Notes under the pieces: model-generated
Databases searched by the model: none
Told to the model about the DNA's origin: nothing
Seen by the model: only the letters and a program-made list of their open reading frames with translations
Part shown: piece after piece, positions 1-11,345 of the stretch
How the letters are laid out: each line of letters starts with the position of its first letter
Position numbering within the stretch: position 1 is the first letter of the stretch
Position numbers and translations under genes: made by a program
Source of the DNA: Rhizopus arrhizus
Lineage: Eukaryota; Mucoromycota; Mucoromycetes; Mucorales; Rhizopodaceae
Length of the DNA: 64,000 nt
Reading direction: 5' to 3'
Assembly: GCA_024220505.1 (NCBI GenBank)
Contig: JAKZZE010000033.1
Location: forward strand, 372,001-436,000

Positions 1-1076
1 AAAGTAGATGATGCTGTATCACTCGAACTACTCATGCTGCCCATATCGAACTGATACTGCTGCTGCTGTTGTTGTTGTTGTTGCAGCAGGTGTTGTAGAA
101 ACTGCTGTTGCTGCTGCTGTAAGTGTTGTGCTTGCTGTTGTATTTGCTGTACAAATTGTTGATTCTGCTGTTGCTGTTGTTTAATTACTTTTTGCCAATA
201 GTCATTGCTATCAAACTGGTTCAAGTATGATTGATTCTGTTGGAATTGCTGCTGTTGCTGCTGTTGCTGCTGCTGCGTATAAGAGCTTTGATTACACGGA
301 GATGAGATGTTATAAAATGAAGGCTGTGGGATACCTTGGAAGCTGGCTGGACGTTGACTTGGTTGATAAGAATGATTTACGTTATGAGTATGGGCATTAA
401 AAGGTGGTATTGTGGAAGCTCGTTTATTCTGTGGTCTTTGGTGTTGCTGATGCTGCTTCATCTTCTGTTGCTGTTCTTTAATATGACTTGTTTCAATCTT
501 TTTTACATAATTTGTCAAAAGTTCATTTTGTTCCACCAGTGAATAATTCACAAATTTATTTGTCACCAACATGATATCGTTATCTGGTACTTTAACACCT
601 GCTCCTTGTTCATAGCTCATTAAGAGCGTTCTTCGACAACTGGCATTTTCTGCTATTTTAAAGTAGATATCCGTTGACAAAAGATTGAAAACGATTGCAT
701 ATCGTGCATTAGGTGTATAAAGATACTTTTTGATGACTCTCATCATTTGAAGATCGGCACTTTGAATACTTTCCAAATTTAAGGTGACAATGAAGCAAAT
801 GATATAGGGAGCAGCCAAAAGATTTAACTGTCGAATGAGATCACTCACATTTTGTTTCGTCGTACTTTCATTTACTGAATCATATAGACGATGGGCATCT
901 GTAATATGATAAATCCCACTATCCGTTGTCAATTCAACTATCCTTGCCTGTTGACGGTGTGGGCCAAACGTGAAGGCGTGTACGGTTCTTGTGCTAAATG
1001 CTTGTGATAAAGTTGATTTACCAACCCCCGCATTACCAACTAATATTATATTAATCTTTGGCTTTGGACAGCTCAT
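1..1076 (-). CDS. AIG1-like P-loop GTPase with glutamine-rich C-terminal tail (partial)
   Basis: Reading the minus strand from ATG at 1076 gives an open frame to the window edge, so the C-terminus is missing. Residues 10-17 are a Walker A/G1 loop (GNAGVGKS) directly after the N-terminus, followed by an alpha/beta region of roughly 180 residues resembling AIG1/GIMAP/Toc34-type GTPases (D-S-G near residue 48 at the G3 position, a hydrophobic strand before a Glu/Ser helix). From about residue 200 the protein becomes low-complexity and Gln-rich, with several runs of 5-8 Gln encoded by CAA/CAG. The family binds and hydrolyses GTP; its role in fungi is poorly known and nothing here shows the partner. 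No intron is needed. A G4 [NT]KxD motif is not evident. Family assignment is moderate, P-loop NTPase assignment is strong. Confidence 0.65.
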   Translation of the reverse strand, partial: MSCPKPKINIILVGNAGVGKSTLSQAFSTRTVHAFTFGPHRQQARIVELTTDSGIYHITDAHRLYDSVNESTTKQNVSDLIRQLNLLAAPYIICFIVTLNLESIQSADLQMMRVIKKYLYTPNARYAIVFNLLSTDIYFKIAENASCRRTLLMSYEQGAGVKVPDNDIMLVTNKFVNYSLVEQNELLTNYVKKIETSHIKEQQQKMKQHQQHQRPQNKRASTIPPFNAHTHNVNHSYQPSQRPASFQGIPQPSFYNISSPCNQSSYTQQQQQQQQQQFQQNQSYLNQFDSNDYWQKVIKQQQQQNQQFVQQIQQQAQHLQQQQQQFLQHLLQQQQQQQQQYQFDMGSMSSSSDTASST

Positions 1077-1587
1077 GATAAAAAAGAAAAAGAGAGAGAA
1101 AAAAGAGATGAAGCCCTGTATAAAAAAAAAGAGGCGCAAGATGAAATACCAATTTATTCTTTGCGTAACAGAGAGCATGGGATCATTTTAAGAATATAAA
1201 AAGGTATTTTTTGTTTTAGGTTTCTCCTTTACTGATTCATTATCGACTCTTCCCTTCTTTTGATAATAAGGCTTTAAAAGGATGTACAGAACAAGGCATT
1301 ATATAACAAAACATTTCGCCAGTCGGAGAGATCTCTGGAATACAACTCTAACTTTGATTCATCAGTCAAATGATAGGAAATTTGATCGCCCATTTTTCAG
1401 GAGCAGGAACTTGAAACAAATAAGCAGATAAAAAAGAAATACGTATTATGCAAACAAGTCATCTCTATAGTATCTCCTAGGACGCATTTTTATATAAAAT
1501 AATAAAATATATTATAAAAATGTGAGTTTAATAATTTAATTACGTCTATTTAATTCAATCCGTGCTCTTCAAGAGTTCAATTTGATA
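1077..1587. other. Intergenic, no gene seen
   Basis: About 510 bases of A/T-rich sequence between two minus-strand genes. It should hold the promoter of the GTPase and the 3' end of the kinase gene. I see no conserved coding frame or repeat beyond A-rich and T-rich runs. Confidence 0.5.
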
Positions 1588-3751
<2,164 letters not shown>

Positions 3752-5184
3752 TGCTTCTAAAAAAAAAAGGGGGGGGAGGGAATGTGTTTTATTAAAAGGG
3801 GGGAGAAAGAAAAAAATGAAAAAATTGATTCTTTTTTTTTGACAACAAATCTTCATTGGCGTTCGGGTAATGCAGTCACATCAAATGTATTTTGGTTTTT
3901 AAACAAAAAATCAAAAATAAAAACAAAACAAAGGAGTATGATTCCTCTTTTTAACAATAAAGACTCTTGTGGAACATCTTGTTTACTTGTATTCCGCAAA
4001 AAAAAAAAAAAGAGTTTTTTTTGTATAGCGTTTGGACTATTTACACCTCCGCAAGTATTGTACCTCCTCTTTTAATGATTTAAAAAAAAAGCTCACTTTC
4101 TTTACACCAAGTATTGAGTATTTACATAAGGTTTATCTTTCAGGCTTTATTTTCTTTTCTTTTTTTTTTTTTTTTTGGTAACAAAAATTACTCATCCTTT
4201 GAGAAATCTATTTGAGATTTTTTATTATTATTAAAATACCGCGTTCAACAATCATGAATGGTATGCGTGAGTTGATCCCTTTCAATTAATAAAATATTTC
4301 TTATTATCCTTATTTTAATAGTGTTATAGTAGTCTAATTTGTAATTTGCTACATTGTACCTCTCGATCTTCAAGTTCAATGCATTTTTAAATTTTTTTTA
4401 TCTATACTTGATTTTATGTCATTAAATATTATTTATAGTTTGTTTCTTAAACATTATATCAAAGAAGGAAAGCTAAAATATCAACATATAGCATTTTATC
4501 ACTGTTCCCCATCACATTATATTGAAATTAGAGCGCAATACGTGTTTATCTTGGTCAAAAGTTAAGGAATTTAAACAATGCCATGTCAAAGACATTTTAC
4601 TTTTAAAAAAATAGTGGATATATACTAAGAGGAAGCTGTTGTATTTAAAAAAGTAGTCAAAACGTGACATCCGTTAGGGTGCTTCTTGAGATTAGTAATG
4701 TTTCATCAAATTACTCAGGGGCATTTTGTCGCTGGTATTAATGGAAATTTCATCTTCAAAGTTCATAACGTTCATTAATCTTTTTTCAGATTTATTAAAA
4801 TAATTTTAAATGTGATAATTAAACAGTTATTTTATTGTAATGATTATCATGTACAAGACACACTTACCCTAAGAGTAAAAAATAAAAAGTTAATAACAAG
4901 TATGATTTTAATAATGGAAAAAAAAGGCTCAGTGTAACTATGACTAAATAATAAAACTAACAGTACGCCCGGTCGACCAGAACGGTTGACCTGAATATAA
5001 GCGCTATAGTACATTGGGATAAAGCTATCATCACCACCTTTTTTTTTCTCGTATAATATGGAATACTTACTATTTTTTTTTTTTTTACAACAAAAAGAGA
5101 GAAAAATAAAAATAAAAAGAATAGTAAATGATTCTTGTTTTATCTTGTAAAAAAAAAAAAAAAAAAATTATTTTTTGTGACCAT
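3752..5184. other. Long intergenic region, homopolymer-rich
   Basis: About 1.4 kb without a supportable gene. It contains several poly-T/poly-A tracts (for example near 4160-4175, 5150-5167) and a G-rich run at 3768-3777. Short open frames here lack domain features and intron signals. The left end is the presumed promoter of the checkpoint kinase. Confidence 0.5.
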
Positions 5185-7706
5185 TTAAATTTTTAAAGCG
5201 AGCTCCTTGTCAATGTCTATTAACCTCAATTTTAATTCATCTACTTGCTTTAACTTTTCTTGTAAAGTAGCCAATTCCTTTTCAACAGACTGTAATTGTT
5301 CTTTGGTACCAATAGTTTCCCATTCCCATTCACCATTATTCCCTGTAAGACGTAATAAGAAGGTATGGTATTTAAATAATGCAGGACGGTGTGATATAGT
5401 GATGAGTGCTATTATTTAATTAGTATGTAATTGGTATGCATATTTTATTATCTTACTAATGCCCATATCTTTAGCATGAGAGTACATGAGCCCTTCTACA
5501 TCAGTAGATACAGCACTTGTACATTCATCTAATACTGCGAATTTAGGGTGATGATAGAATAGACGAGCCATACCAATCTTTTCTAAACACGTTAATCTTT
5601 TTTCTTTTTTTCTTATTTTTCCATTAGACTACTTTACTCTTTGCTTTTCACCACCAGAGAAAACATCTTTCCATTCTTTCACTGTCTCCCAACCACCTTC
5701 TCTATCTGGAATGTAAGCTAAATGAACAATCTTGAGGATATCCATCAATTCATCATCCGTACGACCTGCTTGGATCATGTCGCTCTTTGTATGAGGATAA
5801 ATGACTCTAGAGGAAAAAATAAGTCACTAATTGAGTATATCTTTGTTTTCTTACTGATCACGCAGTGTACCAAGACTTAAATAAGGTCTTTGTGGAATGT
5901 AAAATATATCACGATCAACAGGTCTTGTTAATGTACCCTCTATACAAAAAGGTAAATAAACTACTTAAAAATGCATAAATGTGCAATACCAAACACGGGC
6001 CATAAAGAAGCAATGACTCTAGCTACCGCTGTCTTTCCTACACCATTGGGACCCGTGATCAGCAAGTGCTCTCCTGAATTGACCTTGACGTTCAAATCAC
6101 TGACAAGTACTTCACCCACACGTCCGGGAGCGGGTGTCACAATCGGAACATGGTCAAATTGGATGCGATGATCATAGGCAACCTGACCTTGAATACGTGA
6201 AAGCGAGTATTTTTGATCAGGGGAATCGTATTGATCATCGCGAAGGGCATGAAGAACAGAGAGTAGATTATAGACACGAGAAGTATAACCTGCCAATTCT
6301 GCTAATTCCTTATAAGAATACATCATACGACCACCAGCATCAGCCAAGGATAACATCAATCGTTTGTTGGTAATGAACCCTTTAGTTCTTGATCCAACAG
6401 GATCGTCATCTCCTCCTGCAGAAACAGTATTGCTGACAAGATGAGGTGTAAAGACAGGGATGGCACACATGAATAGACCAAATGCACTCCATGCGTATTT
6501 GATTAAAAAGTCTTCAAACATGTTGTATCCTATACGTATTTTATAGATTGAATTGATATGCTTAATTAATTTAAGGTAAGTCTTGTTTAAGATTGAATGT
6601 TCCAAGTCAGCACCATTATAAAAAGCAATCTCTTCGGCATTGGTGATTAAACGAGTATGGGCCGCGCGGAAATCACCCTTAAGGAAATAACGTGTAAAAA
6701 AAAAAGATACAGTCATCATCATCACACACTTACTTCCAATTTGGCTTCAATCGCAGCCAGTTTACCAAAAGATGGAGTAACTGCACGCAGTAACCTTGCG
6801 GTAATTATGTAGTTCACAGTGAGACCAACAAATCCAGTGAAGCCAATAGATTTTGTGAGTTGATAATTGAAAATGATAGTATCAAGAATAGGTTTAGCGA
6901 GATTGGAATAAAGAGAAGATAATGTCTCGCAAAATTTAGCTACATCTGTAGTAATAAACCTATATACAATAATCAGTCATCCAACTTGTTCATCTGTTGA
7001 ATATACTTTACTGGTCTGCACCTTGAATTCGGTTATCAAGATTAAGTACTTTATAAAATGTCTTTTCTTTATCAAGGTAAAGGTTATGGATATAATTTGT
7101 TAACCTTGTTCTAAATCCAATTGATAACTTGGATTGTAAATATCGAATCTAAAAAATAAAATAAAAATGAATTAGTACAGTATAAAATCATTCCATTTTA
7201 TATGATTACCATGCTGTTGGTATAAGTAGCAGGTATAGCAATAGCAAACCAATAGATGAGACCTGTTAAAAATCTCTTGCCGTGTCCATTGACCTATTAT
7301 TCTACTAGTTAATATACTTGAATATATCTGCTTATTTTACTTACCAAATCTTTTACAATTCTACCATCCAGTCTAGCGACGACAACACTTAGATATGTTC
7401 TTAAAACTAAGAATATAGAGTGTAAAATGAGCAATAAGACTTCCTTTGTGTACCAATTTGGAAATAATATAGTTGCTATGGATTCCAGTTGTTGTAAGAA
7501 TTGTTTATTCACTCCCAATTTCTGCTGTTGTTGTCTATCCATCACTGGAAATAGATCACCCTTTATTTTATTTTCTCGCTTTATATCAACATAATGCCTT
7601 TTGTTTCATATAAACTTATGATGATTATAGTAAATAAACTTGTACTGAGAAATTTGTTTTTTCTAAACCATGAAAGACTGTCAAGTGGTTTAGAAAACGT
7701 ATGCAT
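5185..7706 (-). CDS. Peroxisomal long-chain acyl-CoA ABC half-transporter (ABCD family, Pxa1/Pxa2-like)
   Basis: Multi-exon minus-strand gene. The membrane part carries the ABCD hallmark [10 protein letters not shown] and a preceding segment [17 protein letters not shown] near 7370, typical of adrenoleukodystrophy-protein relatives. The nucleotide-binding domain has Walker [14 protein letters not shown] (about 6050), a Q-loop in [17 protein letters not shown] (about 5880), the signature SGGEKQR split by an intron near 5640, and Walker [12 protein letters not shown] near 5530. The protein ends KELAL before TAA at 5185-5187. ABCD proteins dimerise in the peroxisome membrane and import fatty acyl-CoA for beta-oxidation. 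The first exon is uncertain: an upstream ATG at 7706 gives a Lys-rich start and a transmembrane helix ([10 protein letters not shown]) as in the family, but the splice to the exon containing ATG 7542 is not clear, so the start could be 7542. Confidence 0.85.
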
Positions 7707-7815
7707 ATTGTATAAAGAAAAGAGAAAGAGAGAGAGAAAGAGAAAAGGAGAAAAAACAAATAAATAATTTTTTATTTTCACATGAAATTTTAATGCATGT
7801 GATAATATTGTCTTC

Positions 7816-8045
7816 TTAAAGCTGCATCTCAAACAATAATTGATTTATCCCCATTTGAGACCAAACTTCTTTAAATGTATCTCCTTCTGCCTTGTAATAA
7901 TCGCAAGTCTTTTTATAAAGAAATAAGACCAAGAATCCCATCATAAACTAATAAATATCATCTAATAATTTCATGACAGCAGAGTCAGTACTTGTCAGTG
8001 AATAATGTAATCAATAATATCAAGCCTACTATAATAGAAATTATG
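7816..8045 (-). CDS. Possible small two-helix membrane protein, boundaries uncertain
   Basis: On the minus strand two segments can be joined across a short intron (about 7952-7995, GTACTG...TATTAG): a hydrophobic stretch IISIIVGLILLITLF, then FMMGFLVLFLYKKTCDYYK and a polar tail ending EMQL before a stop at 7816-7818. This would be a small protein with two membrane segments close together. No start codon is convincing, and the segment overlaps the first exon of a proposed plus-strand gene. I do not recognise a family. It could also be part of a decayed gene. Confidence 0.25.
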
Positions 8046-8050
8046 TGGTC

Positions 8051-8334
8051 GCAACGTCAATATGTTTTTTTTTTTTTTTTAAAAGGGCGGTTTAGATTTC
8101 TGTACTTTTACTAATAAAATTTAACATTGCTCAGGAACCACAACAAACATCAATAGCAACGGACTTGGATGCGAGAATGCAAGATGTTCTAACTCTTGCA
8201 AAAACAGTTACAAAACAATCGAGCCACTACTGTGACTATAACAGTGAGCAAAATTACTCTTTGTTTACTATAAGCAAGTAGAGTTCTTCAATGCTGCGAA
8301 ATCTGGACTACCGTGCGCTCATATAAATAAAAAA
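8051..8334 (+). CDS. Possible small spliced protein of unknown function
   Basis: Three short exons fit: ATG at 8051 (MWSQRQY), an intron with a T-run after the donor and a CTAAT-like branch site ending TTGCTCAG near 8143, a central exon containing DLDARMQDVLTLAKTV, a 38-nt GTGAGC...AAGTAG intron, and a last exon ending near 8334. The product would be about 60 residues, mostly helical, without membrane segment or known domain. It lies 60 bases upstream of DPM3 on the same strand. Correct splice phases support it, but the tiny first exon and lack of homology keep confidence low. Confidence 0.3.
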
Positions 8335-8392
8335 ATTTAATTATAACACACGTCTATTTTATATTTTCTTTCCTTTTATTATTATATTTAAG

Positions 8393-8783
8393 ATGACACG
8401 AGCCACTGAAGCATTTACAGCTGGTGCTATTGCAATTATTATTTATTTTATTCTCTTTTTTGGTTTTGTACCATTGCCTGAAATTGTTCAAGATAAAATT
8501 GTCCCTGTAGTAAGTATTTTGTTAATGAAAACCATCTTTTCTTATTCTTGACCAATTTATTCATTAGCTTCCTTGGTGGGTATTAATGACATTTGGTTGT
8601 TATTGTCTCAATAATATTGGCTATGCTTTATATACCTTCCGCGATTGTCCTGAAGCTTACCATGAGCTGATGAGTGTAGGTCAAAACAATAATAATTTAT
8701 ATGCTCATCTAAATATTTTTTCTCTAATTTAGGAAATACAACAAGCTAAATCAGATTTATCAACCAAAGGCATTCAATTTTAA
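8393..8783 (+). CDS. DPM3: Dolichol-phosphate mannose synthase subunit 3
   Basis: Three exons (8393-8509, 8568-8675, 8733-8783) with GT-AG introns of 58 and 57 nt give a 91-residue protein, the same size as human DPM3 (92). It has two N-terminal transmembrane helices (about residues 10-30 and 40-60) and a short coiled C-terminus with the family motif FRDCPEAYHEL followed by EIQQAKSDLSTKGIQF; the D-C-x-E-A block and the R/K-G-[LI]-x-F ending are diagnostic. DPM3 anchors the catalytic subunit DPM1 in the ER membrane; the complex makes dolichol-phosphate mannose for N-glycans, O-mannosylation and GPI anchors. The start is the only ATG before the first helix. Confidence 0.93.
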
Positions 8784-8884
8784 TATTCTTTAGGAATGCA
8801 AATCTATGACACGCACATATACACAAAATAAACACCCTTGTTTTACAATTTAAAAGACTTTAATTTTTTATAAAGAAAAATTAC

Positions 8885-9461
8885 TTAAGCAGAGGCTTCA
8901 GCTTGAGCACGGGGAGGACGAGGACCACGGTTGTCACGACGACCACGACGGACATCAGCTTGAGCAGCAATGGGGTTAGTGACTTGAACACCAGGAAGGT
9001 TTTCAAAGTTGATAGCCTTCAAGAGTTCCTTAGTCTCAGGGTCAACTTCGATAGCAGAAGTGTCCAAAGCAGAGAATTCGGGAACGTAGTTGTCACGACG
9101 TTCACGTTCTTCTTCTTGCAACTTGAAGGAGATACCGCGGACGGGACCACGAGAGATACGCTTCATCAAGTGGGTGGTGAAACCAGCAATCTTGTTACGA
9201 AGACGCTTGGATTGAATGATGGTGACTTCGTCAAGGATCTTCTTGTTGACTTGGAAGTCGAGAGTGAGACGAGGGTAGTACTTTTCAATGACAACACGAG
9301 AAGCCTTCTTGACAGTCTTGGTTCTACATTAAAAAAATAGAGTTAATTTCTTCCATCCACATCTATCCACATATCATCTTCATTACCTAACACGACCCTA
9401 TATACAATTCATCCGTTAATCGATCAATGTTTTTATCCGTACGAATGCATTAACTTACCAT
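8885..9461 (-). CDS. RPS17: Small-subunit ribosomal protein eS17
   Basis: Exons 9459-9461 (only the ATG), 9387-9397 (11 nt) and 8885-9323 give 150 residues beginning [19 protein letters not shown]. The central block [20 protein letters not shown] and DNYVPE are highly conserved in eS17. The protein binds 18S rRNA in the head of the 40S subunit. The C-terminus is about 15 residues longer than the human protein and ends in a basic, Arg/Gly/Pro-rich tail plus AQAEASA. An intron directly after the initiator ATG is common in ribosomal protein genes. Codon choice is strongly biased toward C-ending codons, unlike its neighbours, consistent with very high expression. Confidence 0.96.
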
Positions 9462-9719
9462 TGTGAATTAAATCTAAAAAGAGGAGGATTTATTCAATCC
9501 AACTCTCCTTGTGCTTTCTACCTTCTCTCATGGAGCGATGCTTCAATATTAATCTCCGGTCCGGACTTGATGCATTGCGGAATCAGGATACACAATAGAT
9601 CCAATTTGCATAAAAATAATACATGCATTGCTTATATTTTCTATTTCTTTGTTTTTATTCAAAATTCTACATAAATACAAATGAGCTGAGAAACGATAAG
9701 CAGCATGCGAGCCCTTGCA

Positions 9720-10578
9720 TTATACAAAAGCATTTACAGTAATCAAAGAGATAATAGTTATAACAATGAGCCCAAAAGAAAAAGAAGCTGTCTGTGTCGC
9801 AATCGAGATAGCTCGAATCTCAGGTGTTGTGCTAGCAATCATTGAAGAAGTGCTTGAGGAAGCAGAACGTGAGGTGGTAATAATTCGACTAGATGAATTA
9901 GAGGTGATTGATGGTACGGCTGTAGAGAGGATAGCTGAGGCAATAGACGAAACGGTAGTAGATGGAGTGATGACTGATGAAATAACAAGGCTGTCAAGAG
10001 GCGATGCAGTTATACTACTAGATATCGTACTAGAAGCTGTTGATAAGGTCGAAGATAAGTGGATTGATAAAGTAGTATTTTTAGAAACCTCTGCTGCTGT
10101 TGTTCCAGAAGACTAATAAAACACAACCTTGTGAGCTTTTTTTTTTTTTTTTTTTTGTACATCGTAATCTACATACACATGGTCTGGCTGTACAAACACA
10201 GTATGGTTTCCCAATATCAAGATTATCACAGTCCTTATTTAGAGCAATTAGTTCATAAGGGGTTCGTATTAAAGGAGTTTTTACCTGTTGAGCAGTGTGA
10301 TGAAGATCAGGATTCTGATTTTAGACAGTTAAAATCCTACAACAATTATGAATTTTTAGTTTACCATAGCATAAAAATCAGTCTCTGTGATTTGGAACTG
10401 GGTTGCTACTGATGCACAAGTGTCATTTACAGCAACTATTATAAATTGTATTAATTGATGTTGTTTGACTCTTTTTGATATATTTACTGATGTGAGTTTG
10501 AAAACATCCATTAATAGACTCAGTAAAGACTTGATGTATTAAATTATAATAAATAGTTGCAAATAAAATAAATCTCAT
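9720..10578 (-). CDS. Secreted or GPI-anchored LysM protein with Ser/Thr-rich stalk
   Basis: Five exons (10488-10578, 10365-10435, 10285-10314, 10177-10233, 9720-10112) give 213 residues in perfect phase. Residues 1-20 (MRFILFATIYYNLIHQVF) form a signal peptide. A LysM domain follows (about residues 25-75): N-D-T-C-A-S-V-A near its start, DFYAMNPDLH in the middle and DCDNLDIGKPYCVC at its end, the fungal LysM pattern with paired cysteines. The remainder is a Ser/Thr-rich stalk of about 110 residues suited to O-mannosylation. It ends in a hydrophobic segment (FGLIVITIISLITVNAFV) typical of a GPI signal or tail anchor. LysM domains bind chitin or other N-acetylglucosamine polymers, so a cell-wall or surface role is likely. 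An antisense open frame over the stalk is a shadow. Confidence 0.8.
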
Positions 10579-10839
10579 TGTAGTTTGAAAAAGAAAAAAA
10601 GACAAAAATAAAGAGAGTAAACGAGATTTTCGCTGATTTCTATTGTTGTACATTCCCTCGTGTATTTAGGATTTCAGTTACTCAAACAGGATTTTGCTTT
10701 TGACATGAGTAGTATAGAGTCAGATTTATTTTATTTCATTAGAATAACATAAAAAAACAAAAAAAAATTCTTCTATTTATTCATTGTGTGTGTGTGTGTG
10801 ACTAAATAGAAAAGAGGTGACAAGATTTTGCCTTGAGCT

Positions 10840-11340
10840 ATCATTCAGGAGGTGTAACGTTGTATTTGGTAACACAATTTTGCTTTGCCATCTGAGTAGT
10901 TTACTGACAATTCTCTTCTTCTTTTAATTACCAATTAAAGCTTATATTGATATAATTACTATCGATAGGAAAAATGCTTACACTTTACTTAGATCCTTAA
11001 GTATCTTATTCTTGAGCTTGGGCAAGAGTCTATCCTATAATTCTACTGCTAATTTGGAGCCTTCTACAAGCACTATTTAATCAAAAGCTCATAGGCCAAA
11101 CTTGTTGGTGTCTGTAAAAAATCCAGCGTTCATCTTTCAAGTGATAAATAGCTTCAGTCCCTTATATGGTTTCACGATAGATACCGTGTTACCTTAAACT
11201 AACATGTTTTAGATGTTAATGGCCCAATAGCCAATATCTGTACTTGGTTTCAGGAACTAAATCTGATTATCTAGTTATAAAAGACTCACAATGATGCTCA
11301 ATTGGATGAAATGTGTTTATAGAAACACCAAGTGTTTTAT
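10840..11340 (-). pseudogene. Decayed coding relic, family unknown
   Basis: In the gap between the LysM and kinesin-like genes one minus-strand frame keeps protein-like runs (for example FHPIEHHCESF, KYRYWLLGH, GTEAIYHLKDERWIFYRHQ) broken by several stop codons at places where Gln codons would fit. This suggests an old gene or transposon fragment. I do not recognise it. A TG dinucleotide microsatellite lies at 10788-10801. Confidence 0.3.
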
Positions 11341-11345
11341 TCACT

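Noticed and set aside
8903..9340. Plus-strand open frame opposite eS17
   Set aside because: Thr/Ser-rich shadow caused by the strong codon bias of the ribosomal protein gene.
9715..10116. Plus-strand open frame of 133 codons
   Set aside because: It is the complement of the Ser/Thr-rich stalk of the LysM protein; the acidic/hydrophobic translation has no domain, while the minus strand gives a spliced protein with signal peptide and LysM.
10131..10412. Plus-strand frame of 93 codons
   Set aside because: Opposite the LysM exons and introns; begins in a poly-T intron tract.
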